Assembly: GCA_016213245.1 (NCBI GenBank) | Contig: JACRBC010000085.1 | Location: 1 to 52,456, forward strand | Direction: 5' to 3' | Source: Candidatus Solibacter usitatus | GTDB taxonomy: Bacteria > Acidobacteriota > Terriglobia > Bryobacterales > Bryobacteraceae | DNA: 52,456 nt | Shown: positions 24,759 to 32,123 of the stretch, piece by piece | Numbering within the stretch: position 1 is the stretch's first letter | How the letters are laid out: each line of letters starts with the position of its first letter | Translations under genes and position numbers: made by a program | The notes under the pieces: model-generated | The model's database searches: none | Seen by the model: only the letters and a program-made list of their open reading frames with translations | What the model was told of the DNA's origin: nothing

Positions 24759-26701
24759 CCAACAAGTTCTTCCTCACCACCCCCATCTACTACGTCAACT
24801 CCGCCCCACACCTCGGCACCACCTACTGCACCCTCGCCGCCGATACCATCCGCCGCTACCACGCCATGCTCGGCCAGGAGACCCTCCTCGTCACCGGCTC
24901 CGACGAGCACTCCCAGAACGTCGAACGCGCCGCCCGCAAGAAGGGCCAGTCCCCCTTCGACTTCTCCACCGAGCTCTCCGATGAGTTCAAGCGCGAATGG
25001 GACCTCTTCCACGTCCCCTACCGCTTCATCCGCACCTCCGACCCCCGCCACCACGCCACCGTCCAGTGGCTCTTCGAGCGCTGCCGCGCCAACGGCTACA
25101 TCTACCCCAGCCAGTACACCGGTCAGTACTGCGTCAACGACGAGCTCTACGTCAACGACGCCGAGCCCGGCGACCCCTGCCCCGATTGCGGCCGCCCCAC
25201 CGAGACCGTCACCGAGGAGAACTACTTCTTCAAGCTCTCCGCCTTCCAGGACCGCCTCCTCCAGCTTTACGAAGACCAGCCCGATTTCGTCACCCCCGAC
25301 TACCGCCGCAACGAAATCGTCTCCTTCGTCAAGGGCGGCCTCCGCGACCTCTCCATCTCCCGCAATAACCTCACCTGGGGCATCCCCGTCCCCGTCGAGG
25401 GCAACCACGTCTTCTATGTCTGGTTCGACGCCCTCATCAGCTACATGACCGCCGTCCGCGACGAAGGCTGGTGGCCCGCCGACGTTCACCTGATCGGCAA
25501 GGACATCCTGCGCTTCCACGCCATCTACTGGCCGTCTTTCCTCATGGCTGCCGACCTCCCCCTCCCCGGCAAGGTCGTCGCCCACGGCTGGATCCTCAAG
25601 GACTCCGTCAAGATGTCCAAGTCCCGCGGCAACGTCGTCCGCCCCGAACCCCTCCGTCAGGTGATCGGCGCCGACCCCCTGCGCTACTTCCTGCTGCGCG
25701 AGATCCCCTTCGGCCAGGACGGCAACTTCTCCTACGACGCCCTCGTCACCCGCATCAACGCCGACCTCGCCAACGGCCTCGGCAACCTCGCCTCCCGCAC
25801 GTTGACGATGATCCGTCAGTACCGCCGCGGCGCCGTCCCCGCCTCCTCCGGCTCTCCCGAAATCGCCCAGGCCGCTACCGCCGCCGTCGCCGCCTACCGC
25901 CAGTCGTTCGAGAACTACGAGTTCCACCGCGCCCTGGAATCCCTCTGGTCCCTCATCACCGTCGTCGACAAGGCCATCGTCTCCTATCAGCCCTGGATCC
26001 TCGCCAAGAAGCAGGACCCCGAATCCCAAGCCAGGCTCGACGAGATCCTCTACTCCGCCGCCGAGGTCATCCGCCTCGCCACCGCCCTGCTCGCCCCCGT
26101 CATGCCAGAGGCCACAGCCAACATCTGGTCGCAACTGGGCTTCACCGGCTCGGTCGCCGCTGTCCGCCTCGACCAGCTTGAATGGGGCCAGCTTCCGGCC
26201 GGGCAAACCATCGGCGAAATCGAGGCCGTCTTCCCGCGCCTCGACGCCCCCAAGATCATCGACCAGATCCAGGAGATCGACGACATGGAAGTGGACCGCA
26301 TCAACGCCCTGCTCGGCAAGACCGACGCCCCCGCGCCCTGGTCTCCCCCGCCCGGCGTCGCCCCGCTCGCCCCCGAGATCGCCATCGACGACTTCTCGAA
26401 GGTCGACCTGCGCGTCGCCCGCGTCCTCACCGCCGCGCCCGTCAAGGGCGCCGACAAGCTCCTCCACCTCACCGTCGACGTCGCCGAGGAGCAGCCCCGC
26501 ACCATCGTCGCCGGTATCGCCCAGGCCTACTCGCCCGAGCAGTTGATCGGCCGCAAGGTCGTCATCGTCGCCAACCTCGCCCCCCGCAAGCTCCGCGGCC
26601 TCACCTCCCAGGGCATGATCGTCGCCGCCTCCCTCGAAGACACGCCCCCTGTGCTCGCCGCCTTCCTCGAAGATGTCCCCGTCGGAGCCCGCCTGAAATA
26701 G
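24755..26701 (+). CDS. metG: methionine--tRNA ligase with C-terminal tRNA-binding domain
   Basis: 648 residues, class I aminoacyl-tRNA synthetase charging tRNA-Met. HIGH-type motif APHLG (17-21), zinc/knuckle insertion with CPDCGRP, WFDALISY, and KMSKS (286-290). After the anticodon-binding helices, a linker of about 30 P-rich residues leads to an OB-fold tRNA-binding domain (about 545-648: DDFSKVDLRVARVLTAAPVKG and GRKVVIVANLAPRKLRG), which also dimerises the enzyme. The start overlaps the larC stop (ATGA). TatD follows after 2 nt. Confidence 0.97.
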   Translation: MTNKFFLTTPIYYVNSAPHLGTTYCTLAADTIRRYHAMLGQETLLVTGSDEHSQNVERAARKKGQSPFDFSTELSDEFKREWDLFHVPYRFIRTSDPRHHATVQWLFERCRANGYIYPSQYTGQYCVNDELYVNDAEPGDPCPDCGRPTETVTEENYFFKLSAFQDRLLQLYEDQPDFVTPDYRRNEIVSFVKGGLRDLSISRNNLTWGIPVPVEGNHVFYVWFDALISYMTAVRDEGWWPADVHLIGKDILRFHAIYWPSFLMAADLPLPGKVVAHGWILKDSVKMSKSRGNVVRPEPLRQVIGADPLRYFLLREIPFGQDGNFSYDALVTRINADLANGLGNLASRTLTMIRQYRRGAVPASSGSPEIAQAATAAVAAYRQSFENYEFHRALESLWSLITVVDKAIVSYQPWILAKKQDPESQARLDEILYSAAEVIRLATALLAPVMPEATANIWSQLGFTGSVAAVRLDQLEWGQLPAGQTIGEIEAVFPRLDAPKIIDQIQEIDDMEVDRINALLGKTDAPAPWSPPPGVAPLAPEIAIDDFSKVDLRVARVLTAAPVKGADKLLHLTVDVAEEQPRTIVAGIAQAYSPEQLIGRKVVIVANLAPRKLRGLTSQGMIVAASLEDTPPVLAAFLEDVPVGARLK

Positions 26702-26703
26702 CC

Positions 26704-27495
26704 ATGACCCTCACCGACTCCCACTGCCACCTCGACGCCGAACGCTTCCACGACGACCGCGACGCCGTCGTCGCGCGCGCCCGGGAAGCCGGCGTCGGCT
26801 GGATGGTCGCCATCGGTTCCGGCGACGGCCCCCCGGACCTCGAGGCCGGCATCCGCCTCGCCGAGGCTTACCCGTTCATCTCCGCCACCGTCGGCGTCCA
26901 CCCCCACGACGCCGCCAAAGCCACCCCCGAGACCTGGCCCGAGCTCATCCGCCTCGCCGCCCACCCCAAGGTCGTCGCCCTCGGCGAGATCGGCCTCGAC
27001 TACCACTACGACTTCTCCCCCCGCCCCGTCCAGCAGGCCGCCTTCATTCGCCAACTGGAGATCGCCCGCGATGCCCGTCTGCCCATCGTCATCCATACCC
27101 GCGAGGCCTGGGACGACACCATCGCGCTGATCCGCGACCACTGGGACCTCGCCCTCGGTGGCATCTTCCACTGCTTTTCCGGCGGGCCCGCCCAGGCCGA
27201 ACAGGTGCTTGAGCTCGGCTTCCACGTCTCCTTCTCCGGCATCGTCACCTTCCCCCGCGCCACCGAGATCCACGCCGCCGCCAGGATCGTCCCTGCCGAT
27301 CGCCTTCTGATCGAGACCGACGCGCCCTATCTCGCCCCCGTCCCCCACCGCGGTAAACGCAACGAGCCGGCCTTCCTCGTCCACACCGCCCGCCGCCTCG
27401 CAGAGCTCCGCGGCGCCTCCGTCGATGAGATCGCCGCCCAAACTGCCCTGAACTGGAGGCGCCTGTGTTTGCAGGAAGCACGCGCCAGCGGATAG
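26704..27495 (+). CDS. tatD: TatD family metal-dependent hydrolase
   Basis: 263 residues from the ATG at 26704, 2 nt after metG. Metal ligands: H7 and H9 in DSHCHLD, the glutamate in ALGEIGLDYHYDFSP, IVIHTREAWDD, FHCFSGG, and the terminal aspartate in LIETDAPYLAP. TatD proteins are 3'-5' DNases or DNA/RNA processing hydrolases; some act in D-Tyr-tRNA quality control, which would suit the metG linkage, though this pairing is common and not proof. The 3' end is close to the polyprenyl synthase start. Confidence 0.94.
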   Translation: MTLTDSHCHLDAERFHDDRDAVVARAREAGVGWMVAIGSGDGPPDLEAGIRLAEAYPFISATVGVHPHDAAKATPETWPELIRLAAHPKVVALGEIGLDYHYDFSPRPVQQAAFIRQLEIARDARLPIVIHTREAWDDTIALIRDHWDLALGGIFHCFSGGPAQAEQVLELGFHVSFSGIVTFPRATEIHAAARIVPADRLLIETDAPYLAPVPHRGKRNEPAFLVHTARRLAELRGASVDEIAAQTALNWRRLCLQEARASG

Positions 27496-27509
27496 ACTTG
27501 TATGAGTTG

Positions 27510-28511
27510 ATGGCTACCGGCAAGCTGGGTCTGGCACTGAGCACGCGCGCAATGCTCGGCCTCGTCTCGAAGGATCTCGGGAAGGTCGAGCAGGAGTTCC
27601 GTCTCGAATCCATCGCCAGCGTAGAGGCCGTCTCCCAGATCGCCCAGTACCTCCAGGGCAACGGCGGCAAGCGCCTCCGCCCGATCCTCCTGCTGGTTAC
27701 CTGCCGCCTCTTCCGCGAGCCCTCCCCCGAGGCCATCCGCCTGGCCGCCGTCGTCGAGCTCATCCACACCGCCACGCTCGTCCACGACGACGTCATCGAC
27801 GAGGCCAAGACCCGCCGCGGCAAGCCATCCGCCAACGTTCTGTGGGGCAACCAGACCTCCGTTCTGGCCGGCGACTGGCTCTACATGCAGGCCTTCCAGA
27901 TCGCCCTCCGCCAGCGCAATTTCGAGATCCTCGACCTGCTCATCACCCTCACCCAGCAGATGGTCGACGGCGAGCTGCTCCAGCTCGAGCGCATCGGCAA
28001 GATCGATATCTCCGAGGCCGACTCCATGGAGCTGATCGACCGCAAGACCGCCAGCCTCTTTGCCGCCTGCACACGCCTCGGGGCGATCTCCGCGGGCGTC
28101 ACGGAAGAGCAGCAGTCCATCCTCGGCGAATTCGGCTGGAACCTCGGCATGGCCTTCCAGCTCGTCGACGACATCCTGGACTTCACCTCCCGCGAGGCCA
28201 TCCTCGGCAAGCCCGTCGGCAACGACCTGCGCGAGGGCAAGGTCACACTGCCCCTCATCTACGCCCTCGACGACGCTTCCCCGGCAGACCGCGCCCGCGT
28301 CCAGACCGTCCTCACCGACGGCAACTACGAGCGCGTCCACTTCGAGGAGATCCTCGCCATCCTCGATCGCCACCAGGGCATCGAACGCGCCCGCGCCCGC
28401 GCCCAGGAGTTCACCGCCAAGGCCCGCGCCATCCTCGCCGGCTTCCCCGACTGTCCCGCCCGCACCGCCCTGTTTGCCGCCACCGACCTCGTCGCCGACC
28501 GCGACCGTTAA
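27510..28511 (+). CDS. polyprenyl diphosphate synthase
   Basis: 333 residues from the ATG at 27510; a GTG at 27465 (overlapping tatD) or an ATG at 27552 are alternatives, since none has a strong ribosome binding site. All-alpha prenyltransferase: GNGGKRLRPILLL, first aspartate motif HDDVID, GDWLYMQAF, and second motif QLVDDILDF with GNDLREGK. It elongates allylic diphosphates with isopentenyl diphosphate to make the C40-C50 chain of quinones. The small residues before the first DDxxD motif fit a long-chain enzyme, but exact chain length cannot be read. Confidence 0.9.
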   Translation: MATGKLGLALSTRAMLGLVSKDLGKVEQEFRLESIASVEAVSQIAQYLQGNGGKRLRPILLLVTCRLFREPSPEAIRLAAVVELIHTATLVHDDVIDEAKTRRGKPSANVLWGNQTSVLAGDWLYMQAFQIALRQRNFEILDLLITLTQQMVDGELLQLERIGKIDISEADSMELIDRKTASLFAACTRLGAISAGVTEEQQSILGEFGWNLGMAFQLVDDILDFTSREAILGKPVGNDLREGKVTLPLIYALDDASPADRARVQTVLTDGNYERVHFEEILAILDRHQGIERARARAQEFTAKARAILAGFPDCPARTALFAATDLVADRDR

Positions 28512-28528
28512 CGCATACACTGGTCGAA

Positions 28529-30364
28529 GTGGACCGCCGCCAGTTCGCCCTCGTCCCCGCTCTCGCAGCCGCCGCCTGTGCCCGGCAGGGCGGCAAGCCC
28601 GGCTGGCCCGCCGCATGGGACCGCCTCCTCGTCCGGAAGGCCGTCGAGTCCCTGGACCACCGCTACGACCCCGACAAGGCCATGATCCAGGCCATCCTCG
28701 GCCCCGAGTACCGCTACCACACCCGCCTCCGCGAATGCCGCGCCCACCCCACGCGCGACTCGCTGGACTACGCCCTGCTCCTCCTCGAAGAGGGCTCCAA
28801 ACCCCGCCTCGTCCGCGCCCAGGCCATCCTCGACCGCGTCCTCCACCTTCAGGTCATCGACCCGGAGAGCAAGTGGTACGGCATCTGGGGCTGGTACATG
28901 GAGGAACCGCCGGACAAGATGGCCCCGGCAGACTGGAACTGGGCCGACTTCAACGGCTCCCTCCTGCTCCTCACCGAGTTCCGCCACGGCGCCAGGCTCG
29001 GCGGCGCCCTCCGCGCCCGCGTGCGCGAGGCTATCCGCCACGCCGCCTACTCCGTGAAGCGCCGCAACGTCTCGATGTCCTACACCAACATCGCCGTCAA
29101 GGGCACCTTCGTCACACTGGCCGCCTCCGAGTTGCTCGCGGACTCCGAACTCGGCGCCTACGCAGGCGACCGCATCGTCCGCCTCGCCCGGGCCATCGAC
29201 GAGACCGGCAGCTTCGCCGAGTACAACTCCCCCACCTACGCCCGCGTCTCCATCACCAACCTCACGCGCATCCGGATGTACGTCAAGGACGCTGAGGCCC
29301 GCCGCCGCGCCGCCCTCATCGAGAGCCGCTTCTGGCTCCACCTGGCCGCCCATTGGGACGCCGCGCGCCGGCAGTTCACCGGCCCCATGAGCCGCTGCTA
29401 CTCCAACGACGCCGGCTACCCTGTCTGGATCGAAAAGGCCCTCGGCGGCCGCCTCGGCCTCGCCAACCCGGACAACCGCTCCACCCAGGCCGCGGGCAAC
29501 GACGGCGAGACGGCCATCCACGACTACCGCTGCCCCACAGACCTCATCCCCCGCTTCCTCACGCCCGGCGCCGGCGCCGGGCACCGCGAGCTGTTCATCG
29601 CCGCGCCCGCCACCAGCGGCACATCCTGGTTCGGCCGCGATTTCTCCATCGGCTCGGCCAACCGCTCCGACTTCTGGGTGCAGCGCCGCCCCCTCATCGG
29701 CTACTTCGGCGACGCCTCGCGCCCGGCGCGCACCGTCCAGCTTCGCGTCATCAAGGACGGCTACGACTTCTCCTCCGCCCTCTTCTTCTCCGTCCAGCAG
29801 GGTCCGCGCATCCTCGGCCTGGTGAACTTCCGCAATCCCGGCGGCGATAAGCACATCTCGCTCGACCCCATCAAGGACGGCCGCTTCGAGTGCGGCCGGC
29901 TCTTCCTGGAACTCGACTTCGAGGGCCTTCCCGATGGCTTCGAGGCCGACAGCGTGGACGGCGTCCTGCGGCTCAAGTCGTCGCTCCTTCAGGCGCGCTT
30001 CCAGATCATCTCAGCCCGCTTCGGCGGGCGCCGGCCCGAGATGAAGCTCACGCCCTCCACGCAGAGCCTCACCGTCACCCTCGACTTCAAGCCCGCCGCC
30101 GCGCCCCGCCTGGTGCGCTGGAGCGATATTGCCGACGCCCACGCCGCCTTCGCCCTCGAACTGGCCGACGCCGGCGGGGCGTTCACCACGCCGGCGCCCA
30201 GCGCGCGCCAGGGCGGCGGCCTCATCCACCTTGCCTGGGGGCCTCTGGAACTGACAGGCGCCACGCGCGTTGACAGCGCCGCCGCGCAGAACGCCGCCTT
30301 CGGTGAGAGCATCGGCGGCCGCCCGGTAGCCCCGGTGCGCCTCAGCCAGGACCCTTTGGCATAA
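28529..30364 (+). CDS. exported protein of unknown function, possibly a polysaccharide lyase-like toroid
   Basis: 611 residues from a GTG at 28529. MDRRQFALVPALAAAACARQ looks like a Tat-type signal with a lipoprotein-like cysteine, so it is probably exported and perhaps lipid-anchored. The middle (about 70-330) is helical and rich in W/Y (SKWYGIWGWYMEE, NWADFNGSLLLL), suggestive of an alpha/alpha barrel, and is followed by a beta-rich C-terminal part, the plan of heparinase or alginate-lyase-like proteins. I do not recognise a family motif. A TACACT box 7 nt before the GTG could give a leaderless mRNA. It lies in the metG-tatD-prenyl synthase run. Confidence 0.6.
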   Translation: MDRRQFALVPALAAAACARQGGKPGWPAAWDRLLVRKAVESLDHRYDPDKAMIQAILGPEYRYHTRLRECRAHPTRDSLDYALLLLEEGSKPRLVRAQAILDRVLHLQVIDPESKWYGIWGWYMEEPPDKMAPADWNWADFNGSLLLLTEFRHGARLGGALRARVREAIRHAAYSVKRRNVSMSYTNIAVKGTFVTLAASELLADSELGAYAGDRIVRLARAIDETGSFAEYNSPTYARVSITNLTRIRMYVKDAEARRRAALIESRFWLHLAAHWDAARRQFTGPMSRCYSNDAGYPVWIEKALGGRLGLANPDNRSTQAAGNDGETAIHDYRCPTDLIPRFLTPGAGAGHRELFIAAPATSGTSWFGRDFSIGSANRSDFWVQRRPLIGYFGDASRPARTVQLRVIKDGYDFSSALFFSVQQGPRILGLVNFRNPGGDKHISLDPIKDGRFECGRLFLELDFEGLPDGFEADSVDGVLRLKSSLLQARFQIISARFGGRRPEMKLTPSTQSLTVTLDFKPAAAPRLVRWSDIADAHAAFALELADAGGAFTTPAPSARQGGGLIHLAWGPLELTGATRVDSAAAQNAAFGESIGGRPVAPVRLSQDPLA

Positions 30365-30393
30365 CATTGATTGACATAGCACAGGAGACCAGC

Positions 30394-31227
30394 ATGATCA
30401 CCCGACGACACCTCCTCACGGCCGCGCCCGCGGCCGTGGCAGCAGCCGCGTGGGCAAAGAAGAGCAAACTCCGCATCGGCGTCACCGACTGGAACCTGCG
30501 CCAGTCGGGCAAGATCGAGGCCGTTGAACTCGCCGCGCGCCTCGGCTTTGAGGGCGTCGAGGTCAGCCTCGGCCGCACGCCGGTCGACGGCAAGCTGCAC
30601 CTGGACAACGCCGAGTTGCAGGAGCAGTACCTCGCCGCCGCCAGGAAACACAGGATCGCCCTGGCAGGCACCTGCCTCGACATCCTGCACGTCAACTGCG
30701 GCAAGAACGACAAGCTGGCCCTCAAGTGGATCGCCGACGGCATCCCCATCACGAAGAAGCTGAAGGCCAAGGTCATGCTCATGCCCTTCTTCGGCCCTTG
30801 CGCGCTGGCCACCGCGGCGGATTTCGATTACGCCGGCGACGCCCTGCGCGAACTGGGCCGGGAGGCCGAGAAGGCCGGCGTCCTGCTCGGCCTGGAGAAC
30901 ACCATTTCGGCCAGGGACAACGTGCGGATCATGGAACGCTCCCGCAGCAAGGCCGTGCAGGTCTATTACGACGTCGGCAACTCCACCCGCGCCGGCCATG
31001 ACATCCTGGCCGAGATTCCCTGGCTCGGCGCCTCCCGCATCTGCCAGTTCCACCTCAAGGACCAGGGCTACATGGGCGAGGGCGCCATCAACTTCCCGGA
31101 AGTCATGAAGCGGATCATGGCTCTCGGCTTCACGGGTTTTGCGAACCTGGAGACCGGTTCTCCCTCCAAGTCGATTGAGAACGACATGAAGCGCAACCTG
31201 CAGTTCGTCCGGGGATTGATGAGCTGA
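30394..31227 (+). CDS. exported sugar phosphate isomerase/epimerase family protein
   Basis: 277 residues from the ATG at 30394, preceded by AGGAGA. A twin-arginine-like signal (MITRRHLLTAAPAAVAAAAWA) leads into an AP-endonuclease/xylose-isomerase-like TIM barrel: GVTDWNLRQSGKIEAVELAA, LGFEGVEVSLGR, LGLENTISA, YYDVGNSTRAGHD, QFHLKDQ and FANLETGSP. The Glu, Asp, His and Glu positions for a divalent metal are present. It would interconvert sugars or inositol-like compounds. It is the last plus-strand gene before the skew change near 31 kb. Confidence 0.85.
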   Translation: MITRRHLLTAAPAAVAAAAWAKKSKLRIGVTDWNLRQSGKIEAVELAARLGFEGVEVSLGRTPVDGKLHLDNAELQEQYLAAARKHRIALAGTCLDILHVNCGKNDKLALKWIADGIPITKKLKAKVMLMPFFGPCALATAADFDYAGDALRELGREAEKAGVLLGLENTISARDNVRIMERSRSKAVQVYYDVGNSTRAGHDILAEIPWLGASRICQFHLKDQGYMGEGAINFPEVMKRIMALGFTGFANLETGSPSKSIENDMKRNLQFVRGLMS

Positions 31228-31403
31228 GCACCGGTCGGGATGAAAACCCTTGCAGGATCAATCAAGTCAGTGCCACGTGACATTGGTGGCAAGTTGTGGA
31301 GGAGGAGGTATCCCCATCGTGAACAGGGTGATTCAAGGCGGAGGCGAGGCTGAAATTAAGTCACGTAAATGCAACAAAAACAGCATCTTGCCGCTCTCCC
31401 CAC

Positions 31404-31432
31404 TTGACTATGAAAGCGCTTCAGTTTAAAGT
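31404..31432 (+). promoter_or_regulatory. sigma70-like promoter for the CarD gene
   Basis: TTGACT (31404-31409), 17-nt spacer, TAAAGT (31427-31432). Transcription would start near 31439, leaving a leader of about 55 nt before the CarD gene. The surrounding 31228-31493 interval is AT-richer than its neighbours and holds no gene. Confidence 0.55.
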
Positions 31433-31493
31433 TGGGTACTACTCCATGTAGTTTCTTGAGACAACTCCACGAAGGTGGCAACGAGGTCCGTGA

Positions 31494-32003
31494 ATGACCT
31501 TTCAAGTCGGCGAGAAGGTGGTCTACCCGAACCATGGGGTGGGCACAATCGAGAACATCAGTTCCCGTTCCTTTGGCACTCAGGCCGAGCGGTTCTACCT
31601 GCTCAAGCTCTCTTCGAACAGTCTGACGGTGATGGTCCCGTTCTCCCATGTGGACCAAGTCGGGCTGCGCAAGGTCACGCGAAACGGAGAGATCGCTAAA
31701 GTATTGAATTACCTGGCCTGCGGGCACAGTAAGAGCTGCCAAGACTGGAAAGACCGGTTCAAGGAGAACTCGGCCAAGATGCAGAGCGGCAGTCTACTGG
31801 AGGTGGCCGAGGTGTTGAAGTGCCTGGCCCGCCTGCAGTCGCTGAAGCCCTTGTCCTTTCGGGAGAAGAAGATGCTGGACCGCGCGCGGATCATGCTGGT
31901 GGCGGAGTTGGCCACCTCGCGCGGGCTTCGCGAGCCCGAGGCGGTCGACCTGTTGAACAAGTCCCTGGCGAAGTCCCACCTCAAGTTCCCCGAGCCGCTG
32001 TAG
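31494..32003 (+). CDS. CarD family transcriptional regulator
   Basis: 169 residues. The N-terminal CarD/CdnL/TRCF-type domain (about 1-65: FQVGEKVVYPNHGVGTIENI and FYLLKLSSNSLTVMVP) binds the RNA polymerase beta subunit, and the helical C-terminal domain (LARLQSLKPLSFREKKMLDRA) contacts promoter DNA. CarD/CdnL proteins stabilise open complexes, notably at rRNA and housekeeping promoters. The start has GAGG 8 nt upstream and its own promoter. It directly precedes the first zinc-finger/TPR pair, but 120 nt apart, so co-regulation is only possible. Confidence 0.93.
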   Translation: MTFQVGEKVVYPNHGVGTIENISSRSFGTQAERFYLLKLSSNSLTVMVPFSHVDQVGLRKVTRNGEIAKVLNYLACGHSKSCQDWKDRFKENSAKMQSGSLLEVAEVLKCLARLQSLKPLSFREKKMLDRARIMLVAELATSRGLREPEAVDLLNKSLAKSHLKFPEPL

Positions 32004-32123
32004 GCCGCTCAGGTGTTTCACTGAGGGTCTTCCAGGATTCCGGCCCTCCTTCTCAGCGAAAGCCCGCATAGCCTTTCATCGCCGCCGCGCCGATCATTTT
32101 GATGGAAGGATACGGACCATCGC

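Noticed and set aside
24740..26467. Minus-strand 575-residue frame over metG
   Set aside because: Almost only G/D/E/A/V; antisense shadow of a clear methionyl-tRNA synthetase gene.
31228..31493. Replication origin with DnaA boxes
   Set aside because: Only one weak match (TGTGGAGGA, 7 of 9 to the box complement, 31295-31303) and no dnaA, dnaN or gyr genes; kept only as a skew observation.
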